NCBI RefSeq assembly: GCF_036687315.1
Contig: NZ_CP144683.1
Span: forward strand, 3,046,001-3,110,000
Reading direction: 5' to 3'
Origin: Sphingopyxis sp. TUF1
GTDB lineage: Bacteria > Pseudomonadota > Alphaproteobacteria > Sphingomonadales > Sphingomonadaceae
DNA length: 64,000 nt
Positions 7,560 through 16,143 of the stretch are shown piece after piece. The notes beneath the pieces are model-generated. The model worked only from the letters and a program-made list of their open reading frames with translations. It was not told the DNA's origin and made no database searches. Both the position numbers and the translations under genes were made by a program. Numbering within the stretch: position 1 is the stretch's first letter; each line of letters opens with the position of its first letter.

Positions 7560-9607
7560 CGGAAGCGGTAGCCCACGGTCGCCATCACATTGCGCGGCGC
7601 GCCGACGAAACAGTCGCCGCGCGCGAGGCACGATGCGAAGAACTTGTTGCCCAGCAGGTTCGTCGCGTTGACCGCGAAACGCCAGTTGTTCCAGTTGATC
7701 TCGGCGAGCGCATCGACCGTCGTATAGCTGGGGGTGACCAGCGACCAGGCGGGCCCCGTCGAGCGGCGCTTGCCCGTGTAGACGACCCCGGCGCCGAGCC
7801 GCAGCTGCGCTTCATCGACCAGCCCGAAGGTCTTGGTCGACCAGATCGAGGCGATGTGGCGCGGCAGATAGTCGAGGTCGGTATTCACCTCCGACTTCAG
7901 CTTGTTATAGCCGTAATTGACGAGCAGGTCGAAATTGCCGGGGAGCGTGTGGCTCGCCTCGACCTCGACGCCCTTGGTGGTCAGCTCGCCCGACTGCGCG
8001 GTGCCGCCGCCCGCGAGATAGAGCACGCGGTTGCGTTCCTTGACGCGAAAGCCGGTGACGGTGACGAGTGTGCCAGGGCGCGGGTTCCACTTGATCCCGG
8101 CTTCCCATTGTTCGCCGGTCTGCGGGCGGAACGGATCGCCGACGCTGCCGTCGGCATTTTCGTTGCGTCCGGCGATCGGCAGGAAGCTTTCGGTATAGCT
8201 GACGAAGGGCGAGAAGCCCGCGCCGATCTCGCCGATGATGCCCGCGCGGAAGGTCGTCGCATTGTCCTTGTTCCCCGCCGACGAGGTCACGCGGTCGCGC
8301 CGAGCGCCGAGAACGACCGACACGCGGTCGAAGAAGCGGATCTGGTCCTGGACATAGACACCGAGCTGTTTCTGCGAATCATAGGCGAACGGGCCGGTCG
8401 GATCGTAGGTGAGCAGCGCGTCATAATCGATGTCGTAGAGGTCGATCGTTTCGAAGCCGAACACACCGCGCTTGCCGACCTTGTTCCAGCTGTAGTCGAT
8501 GCCGACGAGCAGCTTGTGCTCGATATTGGCGCCGGTGCTGAAATTGAACTGGAGATTGTTGTCGGTCGAAAAGACGTTCATCCGCGCGTCGCTGGCGTCG
8601 GCGTAGAGGCCGATGGTGCGGCGGTCGGCGGCGAAGGGGTCGGTGGGGTTCGAATAGCTGTTCGCATAATGGGTGAAATATTCAAGGTCGCTGTCGATAT
8701 AGCGCGCCTTGAGGCTGAGCCGCACCGCGTCGGAGAAGTCGTGCGTGACGCTCGCCATGCCTTGCAGCGAACGGCCAGCGTAGCGGTCCCAACCGGGCTT
8801 ACCGACGAAGGTGTAGGGGTCGAGCGGTCCCGGCGCGCCGGGGTTGGGGCGGAAGGTGCCGATGATCGGCAGGAACTGCGACGTCGAGCCCGTGTCGTCC
8901 TCCTGATAGAGGCCGGTGAGGATTATGTCGGTGTCGGGGGTCGGCTGCCAGCGGACGGAAGGGGCGAACATCACGCGGTCGTCGGGCACATGGTCGACAT
9001 AGGTGCCCGCGTCGCGCGCGCGGCCGACGGCGCGGATTGCGAAGCTGTCCGACAGCGCGAGGTTGACGTCGGCGAGCACTTCCTTGCGGTCGAAGCTGCC
9101 ATAGACGAGGTTGATTTCGCCCTGCGTTTCGAAGCCCGGGGCTTTCGACACGAGGTTGACGAGGCCGCCGATCGAGCCCTGGCCGAACAGCACCGACGCC
9201 GGACCGCGGACGATTTCGACGCGGTCGAAATTATAGGGGTCCGAGGTGATGCTGGCATAGTAGGAGAAGATGTCGCGCATCCCGTCGCGGAACTGCAGCG
9301 CGTCGATGCCGCGGACGTTGAAGCCGTCGACGCGCGTGTCGCGGCCATAGGGGTTGGCGAGCACGCCCGCGGCATATTTCACCGTATCGCTGATGCTGAT
9401 CGCGCCCTGCGCCTCATATTGGTCGGCGGTGATGACCTTGACCGGCTGCGGCAGTTCGACAAGCGCGGTATCGGTCTTTGTCCCCGCATAGCCGGTGACG
9501 ACTATCTGGTCCTGATCCTCGATCGCAGCCGAAGCGGCCTCGTCGGCAAAGGCGGTGCCGCCGGCCAGCGCGGTGCAGGCGAGCATGGCGATACGCGCAA
9601 TTTTCAC
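7556..9607 (-). CDS. TonB-dependent siderophore receptor
   Basis: A 683-residue outer-membrane receptor of the ferric-siderophore class. It has a signal peptide (MKIARIAMLACTALAGGTAFA), a TonB-box-like DQIVVTGY just after it, a plug domain with VDGFNVRGID and VEIVRGPASVLFGQGSIGG, and a beta-barrel ending in GYRFR with a terminal aromatic-basic pair. The GTG start at 9607 follows an AGGGGAA ribosome site. It leads an operon with two inner-membrane proteins, each joined by a GTGA overlap. A Fur-like inverted repeat lies 44 bp upstream, so iron repression is likely. The ligand cannot be told from sequence. Confidence 0.93.
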   Translation of the reverse strand: MKIARIAMLACTALAGGTAFADEAASAAIEDQDQIVVTGYAGTKTDTALVELPQPVKVITADQYEAQGAISISDTVKYAAGVLANPYGRDTRVDGFNVRGIDALQFRDGMRDIFSYYASITSDPYNFDRVEIVRGPASVLFGQGSIGGLVNLVSKAPGFETQGEINLVYGSFDRKEVLADVNLALSDSFAIRAVGRARDAGTYVDHVPDDRVMFAPSVRWQPTPDTDIILTGLYQEDDTGSTSQFLPIIGTFRPNPGAPGPLDPYTFVGKPGWDRYAGRSLQGMASVTHDFSDAVRLSLKARYIDSDLEYFTHYANSYSNPTDPFAADRRTIGLYADASDARMNVFSTDNNLQFNFSTGANIEHKLLVGIDYSWNKVGKRGVFGFETIDLYDIDYDALLTYDPTGPFAYDSQKQLGVYVQDQIRFFDRVSVVLGARRDRVTSSAGNKDNATTFRAGIIGEIGAGFSPFVSYTESFLPIAGRNENADGSVGDPFRPQTGEQWEAGIKWNPRPGTLVTVTGFRVKERNRVLYLAGGGTAQSGELTTKGVEVEASHTLPGNFDLLVNYGYNKLKSEVNTDLDYLPRHIASIWSTKTFGLVDEAQLRLGAGVVYTGKRRSTGPAWSLVTPSYTTVDALAEINWNNWRFAVNATNLLGNKFFASCLARGDCFVGAPRNVMATVGYRFR

Positions 9608-9650
9608 TTTGATTTTCCCCTGATTGTTCGGACGAGTCGCGACGCCGTCT

Positions 9651-9669
9651 AATGCGAGTCAGTCTCATT
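9651..9669. promoter_or_regulatory. Putative Fur operator upstream of the siderophore receptor
   Basis: AATGCGAGTCAGTCTCATT is a 9-1-9 inverted repeat with seven of nine pairs matching, 44 bp before the receptor start. This is the position and general form expected of an alphaproteobacterial Fur or iron-response site. The assignment to Fur is inference from context. Confidence 0.5.
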
Positions 9670-9782
9670 AACAACAGGGATCTAAAAATTCGAGGCATTA
9701 TGGTGTGAATCTGCGCTTTTGCGCGGCGAAATCGATGACGTCCGCAAGAAGCGGGAACCTGCCGGGAAATGGGCTGGAGCGA

Positions 9783-11711
9783 TCAGCGATCGACGGCTAT
9801 TCGCGCGAGAAGCTGGCGCGATGGGGTGTAAGTGAAGGCATTGTTGGCTTCCACATTCCAGCCGTAGGTGTTGAACAGGCTCGTTGCTTGAATGCGCAAC
9901 ACGGCGGGCAGGGCACCTATGCGGAAGCGATAGCGCGCGCCGAGGTCAACCATGGTGCGTGCGGGGACGCGGACAATGTTGGCGGCATCGGCGTAACGAC
10001 CGCCGGCATGTTGGATGCCGATGTCGAACGATAAGGCCGGGACCGGCGCCGGGCGCCAGTCGATCGTGCCGATCAGGATGCGCGAAGGGGTGCCGATCGG
10101 GCGGCGGCCGATGCTGCCGCTGGCGACCTCTTCGCCCGAGAGCGTCGCGTCGAGAAGCACGCCTCCCGCTACGAGAGTAAGCCCGGCGCCGGGCGAGCCG
10201 CTGAGCGAGGCTTCGATGCCGCGGTGGGTGACGGTGCCGAGGCGGCGGAAGAGATTGCCTTGATCGAGGCCATAATAGGGTTTCTCGATCGCGAAACCGC
10301 CCCCGATCAGCGTCATCGCGCCGGTCTTCCAGCGCAGCCCGCCGTCGACCTGCCGCGTACGGATCGCCGGTGGCGCTTCGTCGCGGTTGACCGCGGTTTC
10401 GGGGGCGACGTCGCTTTCCTCCAGCCCGCGCGCGGTCCCGCCGTAGAGCGCGAGCGACGGGGCCAGGTCGATCTCGGCCGCGACGCTGAACAGCCAGGGT
10501 TTCGCGGTCGATTGCGGGAGCGCGCCGGCGGGTGTCGTCACGCGTTTGCTGTAATCGGTGCGCTGGAGACCCAGGTTGATCCGAGCGAACCCGTCGATGC
10601 GCGCCTGCCACGCCAGCCCGGCGGTCCATTGCCGGACCTTGTCTTCGGTGCGCGGGCCGAAAATGAAATCGGGCCGCTCGACCGCAAGTTCCTCATCGAA
10701 AGGCGCGGGCGCGATCGACCGGCGATCCGACCCGCCATAGAAGCGAGTTTGCGCGCGGCCGCGGACCGAAAACAGCAGTTCGTGGCGCAGCTTGCCGGTT
10801 CCGAAGGCGCGCGCAATATTCATCTCGCCGCTGGTCGAGGCGTTCGAGCGGCGCGGGTTCGCGGTCACCGTTCGCGCGGCGAGCGTGCCGGGCGGCGCGG
10901 CATCGAGTAGCAGGGTATAGCCTTCGGTGGTGATATTCGCCGAGCGGAAGAGGCCGCCGCGCAGCGTGAAGTCGCCGAGCCGGGTGCGGCCGAGCGCGCC
11001 ATAGGTCACGCGCTCCACCTCATAATCCGCCCAGTTCTGGCCGAGAAAGCGGCGGCGCGTCATGCGCGCGGGCAGGCTCTGGCCGTCGCCGATCACGATC
11101 GGATAGGATTCCTCGTCATCGACTTCGATGCGGCTCCAGAACGGCTTGATCTCTGTGACATCATTCGGGCGCCAGACGAGCGACAGCGAGGTCGAGAGCA
11201 CATCGTTGCTGTTCCGGAAGGCATATTGGTTGCGGTAGAAGCCGGCGCCGCCCGCAAGGCCGAGCGCGCGGCCGTCGAGCGGGAGCAGCGCGTCGCCCTC
11301 GACCAGCCAGCCGCCGAAGCTGTCCCCCTTCGCTGCGATGCTGAGCACGGCGTCGTCTTCGGCCGCGCGGATGCGATAGTCGGCGATCCCCGAGGGCGCG
11401 GGAAAGGCATAGCCGAGCGCAGTGGGGCCGATACGGATGCGGTTGCCCGCGACGAGGCGGCTGGTGAGTTCGGTCTGACGGTCGATATAAAGGCCTTCGA
11501 TGCGAACGTTTCCTGCGTCGGTTGGCGAGAAGCCGCGAACGTCGCCGGGATCGTAGATGCCCAGGCCCTCGCCGCCGATGTTCGACCCGAAGGCGTCCTC
11601 GGCGTCGAGCGCGGCGTTTTCGTCGACCCGCTGCGCAAGCGCAGGGGCGGCGAGCGCAAGCAGCGCGGTGGCGGTGAACAGGGTGCGAACGGGGAGAATG
11701 TGCTGGATCAT
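9783..11711 (-). CDS. TonB-dependent receptor with a short plug region
   Basis: A 642-residue outer-membrane receptor. The start at ATG 11711 gives a normal signal peptide (IQHILPVRTLFTATALLALA then APALAQ); 14 more in-frame residues upstream look untranslated. The plug appears shortened: soon after DVRGFSPTDAGNVRIEGLYI the chain passes into alternating barrel strands. It ends in a polar stretch with repeated short strands. It is transcribed away from a LysR regulator with 64 bp between the starts, so the LysR protein probably controls it. The substrate is unknown; nothing ties it to iron. Confidence 0.85.
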   Translation of the reverse strand: MIQHILPVRTLFTATALLALAAPALAQRVDENAALDAEDAFGSNIGGEGLGIYDPGDVRGFSPTDAGNVRIEGLYIDRQTELTSRLVAGNRIRIGPTALGYAFPAPSGIADYRIRAAEDDAVLSIAAKGDSFGGWLVEGDALLPLDGRALGLAGGAGFYRNQYAFRNSNDVLSTSLSLVWRPNDVTEIKPFWSRIEVDDEESYPIVIGDGQSLPARMTRRRFLGQNWADYEVERVTYGALGRTRLGDFTLRGGLFRSANITTEGYTLLLDAAPPGTLAARTVTANPRRSNASTSGEMNIARAFGTGKLRHELLFSVRGRAQTRFYGGSDRRSIAPAPFDEELAVERPDFIFGPRTEDKVRQWTAGLAWQARIDGFARINLGLQRTDYSKRVTTPAGALPQSTAKPWLFSVAAEIDLAPSLALYGGTARGLEESDVAPETAVNRDEAPPAIRTRQVDGGLRWKTGAMTLIGGGFAIEKPYYGLDQGNLFRRLGTVTHRGIEASLSGSPGAGLTLVAGGVLLDATLSGEEVASGSIGRRPIGTPSRILIGTIDWRPAPVPALSFDIGIQHAGGRYADAANIVRVPARTMVDLGARYRFRIGALPAVLRIQATSLFNTYGWNVEANNAFTYTPSRQLLARIAVDR

Positions 11712-11775
11712 GCCGCAGCCATTGCGACAATTTCGATTCTTGACATATCGCACCGATCGAGAGCTTTATGTGCGT

Positions 11776-12660
11776 ATGACGCACAGCTTGGACCCGCTGC
11801 CACCGCTCGACGGACTCAATGCAATGCTCGCCGCGGCGGAGGCGGGGTCGTTCACCGGCGCGGCCGAGATAATGGGCATCACGCACGGATCGGTCAGCCG
11901 CCGGATCGCGGCGCTGGAAAGCTGGCTGGGCACCAGCCTGTTCGCGCGGCATGGGCGTGGGGTTCGGCTGACCCCCGCGGGACAGCGGTTCGCCGCCGAG
12001 GCGCGGCAGGCGCTGGGCCTGTTGTCGCGCAGCGCCGACCAGTGGCGGCCGCGGCGAGGGCGTCCGACGGTGCGGCTGGCGGTGGTGCCCGCGTTCGCGC
12101 GCCTGTGGCTGTTGCCGCGCCTCGCCGAGCTGGAACGCGGCAATATTCATGTCGAGGTGGCGATGGATCACCGCCCGATCGACCTGACCGCGCAGGAAGC
12201 CGATATTGTGATCCGGTACGGGCGCGGTTCGTGGGAGGGGCTTGAGACGCAATTGCTGTTTCGCGAGACGCTGCGTCCCGCCGCGGCGCCCGAGCTGGCG
12301 GCGAAGATCGGCGTCGATGCCGATGCCGAGGCGCTGCTGCGGCATCCGCTGCTGCACGATTCAGATGTCGCGCATTGGCGCGCGTGGCTGGGCGTTGCCG
12401 GGTCGCGCTATCGCCCGCGCTGGCAGGACCGGCGGTTCGAGGATTATGATACGGTGCTGACCGCGGCCGAGGCGGGGCTGGGCGTGGCGCTGCTCCGCAG
12501 TCCGCTCGCCTCCGCGGCGGTGGCGTCGGGGCGGCTGGCCTATGTTTCGCCGCGCGCCGAGCCCAATCCGGCGGCGCATTTCATCGGGATGCGCGCGGGC
12601 GAGAGCCGGTCGGCGGCGCTGGAGCTGGCGGCGCGGTTGCTGACGCTTGCGGCGCCCTAG
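11776..12660 (+). CDS. LysR-family transcriptional regulator (GcvA-like)
   Basis: A 294-residue DNA-binding regulator. The N-terminal winged helix reads LDGLNAMLAAAEAGSFTGAA and continues through SRRIAALESWLGTSLFARHG, typical for LysR proteins; the C-terminal half is the substrate-binding-like effector domain (VRLAVVPAFARLWLLPRLAE). The ATG at 11776 was chosen because the helix-turn-helix starts 15 residues later; a longer frame runs back through the neighbour's signal peptide. It is divergent from the TonB receptor gene, which is its likely target. A strong inverted repeat follows the stop. Confidence 0.9.
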   Translation: MTHSLDPLPPLDGLNAMLAAAEAGSFTGAAEIMGITHGSVSRRIAALESWLGTSLFARHGRGVRLTPAGQRFAAEARQALGLLSRSADQWRPRRGRPTVRLAVVPAFARLWLLPRLAELERGNIHVEVAMDHRPIDLTAQEADIVIRYGRGSWEGLETQLLFRETLRPAAAPELAAKIGVDADAEALLRHPLLHDSDVAHWRAWLGVAGSRYRPRWQDRRFEDYDTVLTAAEAGLGVALLRSPLASAAVASGRLAYVSPRAEPNPAAHFIGMRAGESRSAALELAARLLTLAAP

Positions 12661-12670
12661 ACAAACCGCT

Positions 12671-12725
12671 GCCCCCGATCCTGCCGAAGCGCCACCGTCA
12701 GGCCGGCTTCGGAAGGATCGGGGGC
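12671..12725. terminator. Bidirectional hairpin between convergent genes
   Basis: GCCCCCGATCCTGCCGAAGC (12671-12690) pairs with the inverted copy at 12706-12725 with one mismatch, a 20-bp stem with a 15-base loop. It sits between the stops of the LysR and DUF885 genes, where a shared terminator is expected. No U-tract follows on either strand. Confidence 0.7.
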
Positions 12726-12738
12726 GGGCGGAGAAGCA

Positions 12739-14568
12739 TCAGGCCATTTGTGCGGCGACCCAGCGGTCGATCAGCGATTCGAGCACCGAAGCGGGCATCG
12801 CGCCCGCCGACAGCGCAGTGTCGTGGAAGCCGCGCAGGTCGAACTTGTCGCCGAGCGCAGCCTTCGCCTTTTCGCGGATTGCGACCCAGCGCGTCTGGCC
12901 GACCATGTAGCTGGTCGCCTGCCCCGGCCACACGCAATAGCGTTCGATCTCGGTGATGTTCGACGCTTCGGCGGTGCCGAGCGAGTCGTTGTAATAGGCG
13001 ATCGCCTTTTCGCGGCTCCAGCGAAAATGGTGGAGGCCGGTGTCGACGACGAGGCGCGCGGCGCGGAACATGTAGGATTGCAGATAGCCGAGCTGGCCCC
13101 ACGGATCGTTTTCGTAGACGCCCATTTCGTCGGCGAGCTGTTCGGCATAGAGGCCCCACCCCTCGGTATAGACCGAATAGGCGGGCAGACGGCGCAGACG
13201 CGGGATGCCGGTCGCTTCCTGCGCGAGCGCGATCTGGTGGTGATGCCCCGGCGATGCCTCGTGATAGGTCAGCGTCGGCAGCGTCCAGCTGGGGTTTTCG
13301 GCGGTGTCGCGCAGGTTGATATAATAAGCGCCGGGGCGCGATCCATCGGCGGCCGGGATCTGATAATAGCCGCCCGGCGCACCTGCCTCGATCTCCGGCG
13401 GGACGCGGCGGATGTCGCATTTCGCTTTCGGCAGGCGGCCGAACGCCTCGGGCAGGCGGCGCTGGATTTCCTGGATCTGCTCGTTGAGTTTGGCGATGAG
13501 GTCGGCCTTGCCCTTGTCGGTGTTGGGATAGAGGAAGCGCGGATCCTTGCCGAGCGCGCGCAGGCGCTCGGCAACGGTGCCCTTCGTTATGCCCTGCTTT
13601 TTGAAGATCGCGTCGGCGCGCGCGGTGAGCGCGGCCATCCGGTCGAGGCCGAGCTGGTGAACCTCTTCGGCCGACATGCCTGTCGTCGTCGCGAACCGCA
13701 GCGCATAGGCATAATATTCGTCGCCCTTCGGCAGGCGCCACACGCCGGCGTCGTGCGTCGCGCGCGGGCGAACGGCGCGGAGTTCGGCGGCCTGGCGCTG
13801 CATCGCGGGATAGATTTTATCGCGAACGATCGCGGCGCAGCGCGTTGCCCAATTGCCGGGGATTTCGGCGGTCTTGGCCTTGATATTGGTGGTCAGGATA
13901 TTCGCGTCGGGCGCGGGCGCCATGATGCTGTCGAACAGGCCCAGCGCGCGGTCGATGACAAAATCGGGCGGGATGATGCCCGCGGCGTGATCGGCCTGAA
14001 TCCGTCCGGTTTCATTGTCGAGCTGGACCGCGAAATCGGCGCAGCGCGCGAGATAGGCCTCGGCATCGGCGGCGTTGGCGATGCTGTGCTGGTTGGTGAG
14101 GAAGTCGGGAATCGAGCGGTAGGTGCCGCTGAGCTGCGTCACCGGGTGCGGTTCAGGCCAGCTGTGAAGGCCGTAGCTGAACGTGTCGTAAGCTTTGACA
14201 TAATCCTCCCAGGGGCCGCGGAAGGTTTCGTAGTTGACGAGGTCCATGCCGGAGAGCTTGGTGGGGTCGATCGTCGCCAGCTGCTTCAGCCCGTAGCGGT
14301 AGAGATCGTGTCCCTTGCGGATCCCCGCGGGCGAGCGGTCGGCGAGCTTTGCCTTGGCGGCGGCGCGGTCGCCCTTGTCGGCGCCGAGCGCGGTCGCGAA
14401 TTCGGGATCCTGGTCGAGCAGCATCTCATAGATGCGCTCGTAGATTGCGGTGAGCCGCGCGCCCTCGCCGTCGGGAACTGCCGAAAGGGCGGCGCGCGCA
14501 GGCGAGCGGACACCGGCCAGCATCGAGGATGCCGCGGCGGCGGCAAGCAGGGTGCGACGGTCAAGCAT
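12739..14568 (-). CDS. Exported DUF885 (metallopeptidase-like) protein
   Basis: A 609-residue protein of the DUF885 family, related to HExxH-type zinc peptidases. The key segment is YHEASPGHHHQIALAQE, the family's HExxxGH signature. The N-terminus MLDRRTLLAAAAASSM, ending in ARA, looks like a Tat-type export signal with the RR pair, placing it in the periplasm. The ATG at 14568 has a GGAG site upstream; the frame continues 67 codons further but without a plausible start. Transcription probably begins at an extended -10 box at 14629-14637. The substrate is unknown, most likely peptides. Confidence 0.85.
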   Translation of the reverse strand: MLDRRTLLAAAAASSMLAGVRSPARAALSAVPDGEGARLTAIYERIYEMLLDQDPEFATALGADKGDRAAAKAKLADRSPAGIRKGHDLYRYGLKQLATIDPTKLSGMDLVNYETFRGPWEDYVKAYDTFSYGLHSWPEPHPVTQLSGTYRSIPDFLTNQHSIANAADAEAYLARCADFAVQLDNETGRIQADHAAGIIPPDFVIDRALGLFDSIMAPAPDANILTTNIKAKTAEIPGNWATRCAAIVRDKIYPAMQRQAAELRAVRPRATHDAGVWRLPKGDEYYAYALRFATTTGMSAEEVHQLGLDRMAALTARADAIFKKQGITKGTVAERLRALGKDPRFLYPNTDKGKADLIAKLNEQIQEIQRRLPEAFGRLPKAKCDIRRVPPEIEAGAPGGYYQIPAADGSRPGAYYINLRDTAENPSWTLPTLTYHEASPGHHHQIALAQEATGIPRLRRLPAYSVYTEGWGLYAEQLADEMGVYENDPWGQLGYLQSYMFRAARLVVDTGLHHFRWSREKAIAYYNDSLGTAEASNITEIERYCVWPGQATSYMVGQTRWVAIREKAKAALGDKFDLRGFHDTALSAGAMPASVLESLIDRWVAAQMA

Positions 14569-14628
14569 GACAGAATCTCCGAAAAAAATGAGCGGGCGCG
14601 AAAACGATCCCGCGCCGATAAGTGTGTT

Positions 14629-14637
14629 ATTATAGCA
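14629..14637 (-). promoter_or_regulatory. Extended -10 promoter element for the DUF885 gene
   Basis: On the minus strand the sequence reads TGCTATAAT, a perfect -10 hexamer with the TGn extension, 61 bp before the DUF885 start. No good -35 box stands at the normal distance, as is usual for extended -10 promoters. Confidence 0.45.
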
Positions 14638-14752
14638 AGGCAGTATGAGTGCAAGGGGCTGATCGGGGTGCGGTGAAACATGATCCAACGCGTGCGCAGC
14701 GAAGTGTAAAATTAACCGACAGTTGACGCCTGCGCGATAATATCGCGTCCGC

Positions 14753-16141
14753 ATGTTCCGATTATTCAAACATTATGTTCCGCATGCGGTCGTCTGGCTC
14801 GCGCTCATCGAATTCGGCGCGCTGCTGGGCGCGGCCGAGGGGGCGTGGCATATTTACGCCTGGCAGGCAGGGTTCGACGCGGGGCCGCTGGGCGAGCGCC
14901 TGCTGCCACTCCTGACCTTTGCCGCGGCCAATTCGCTCGCGATGATGGCGACGGGGATGTACGGAAGCGAAGGGCTGCGCTCGATGCGCTTTGCGACCGC
15001 GCGCCTGCTCGCCGCGGTCTCGCTCGGCGTGATTTTTCTCTCGGTGCTGCGGTTCCTGCTGCCCACCGCGACGCTGTGGCGCGCGAACAGCGTCTATGCG
15101 ATGGGAATCGCGATCGCTGCGCTGTTCCTGATCCGGCTCGCGCTTACCCAGTCGGCGGGGGCCGACGCCTTTCGCCGCCGTATCCTGGTGCTCGGCGCGG
15201 GTCCGCGCGCGGCGCGGCTTGCGGCGCTGGCCGACGCGCCAGGAAGCGGGCTCGACATCGTGGGCTTCGTCGCGATGAGCGGGGCCGAGACGACGGTGCC
15301 GCACGCGGTGCCGCGGCAGGAGATTGCGAATCTGTCCGAGCATGTCGTCGCGCTCAGCGCGGGCGAGGTGGTGCTGGCGCTCGAGGAGCGGCGCAAGGCG
15401 CTGCCGCTCGCCGACCTGCTGCGCGTCAAGACGACGGGGGTGCATGTCAACGACATTGCGAGCTTTATCGAGCGCGAGACGGGGCGCGTCGACCTGGCGA
15501 CGACCAATCCAAGCGGGCTCATTTTTTCCGACGGTTTTTCGGCGGGGCAGCGGATTTCGAAGGTTGGCAAGCGGTTGTTCGACATTGCCGCGAGCTTGAT
15601 CGTGCTCGTCATCGGCCTGCCGCTGATGATCGTCGCGGGCATCGCGGTGAAGCTCGACAGCCGCGGACCGGTTTTTTACCGCCAGCCGCGTGTCGGGCTG
15701 TTCGGCCAGCCCTATGACATGTTCAAGATCCGGTCGATGCGCACCGACGCCGAAGCAGAGGGCAAGGCGGTCTGGGCGAGCGAGAACGACCCGAGGATCA
15801 CGCGCGTCGGGCGAATCATCCGCACGCTGCGCATCGACGAGCTGCCGCAGCTGTGGTGCGTGCTCAAGGGCGACATGAGCTTTGTCGGGCCGCGCCCCGA
15901 GCGGCCGAGCTTTGTCGCCGAGCTCGAAAAGGCGCTGCCCTATTATGCCGAGCGGCACATGGTGAAGCCGGGGCTGACCGGCTGGGCGCAGATCAACTAT
16001 CCCTATGGCGCGTCGGTCGAGGATGCGCGCGTGAAGCTGGAATATGACCTCTATTATGCCAAAAATTATTCGCCCTTCCTCGACCTGCTGATCCTTCTCC
16101 AGACGGTGCGCGTGGTGCTGTGGCCGGAGGGGGCGCGGTAG
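14753..16141 (+). CDS. XrtA/PEP-CTERM-associated sugar transferase (TIGR03013 type)
   Basis: A 462-residue polyprenyl-phosphate sugar phosphotransferase that starts assembly of an exopolysaccharide repeat unit on undecaprenyl phosphate at the inner membrane. There are about four N-terminal membrane segments (LFKHYVPHAVVWLALIEFGA onward), a Rossmann-like middle domain (ILVLGAGPRAARLAAL), a further membrane helix near 280, and a C-terminal bacterial sugar transferase domain with SRGPVFYRQPRVG and RIDELPQLW. The family is defined by co-occurrence with exosortase XrtA. PrsK starts two bases after its stop, so the four genes to 21.6 kb form one functional cluster. Confidence 0.9.
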   Translation: MFRLFKHYVPHAVVWLALIEFGALLGAAEGAWHIYAWQAGFDAGPLGERLLPLLTFAAANSLAMMATGMYGSEGLRSMRFATARLLAAVSLGVIFLSVLRFLLPTATLWRANSVYAMGIAIAALFLIRLALTQSAGADAFRRRILVLGAGPRAARLAALADAPGSGLDIVGFVAMSGAETTVPHAVPRQEIANLSEHVVALSAGEVVLALEERRKALPLADLLRVKTTGVHVNDIASFIERETGRVDLATTNPSGLIFSDGFSAGQRISKVGKRLFDIAASLIVLVIGLPLMIVAGIAVKLDSRGPVFYRQPRVGLFGQPYDMFKIRSMRTDAEAEGKAVWASENDPRITRVGRIIRTLRIDELPQLWCVLKGDMSFVGPRPERPSFVAELEKALPYYAERHMVKPGLTGWAQINYPYGASVEDARVKLEYDLYYAKNYSPFLDLLILLQTVRVVLWPEGAR

Positions 16142-16143
16142 CC

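Noticed and set aside
7517..9652. 711-codon plus-strand frame opposite the siderophore receptor
   Set aside because: It mirrors the receptor gene; composition is that of an antisense frame and the receptor itself is unambiguous. The same applies to 5641-7671, 12748-14676, 23099-25741, 42343-43806 and 62199-63920.
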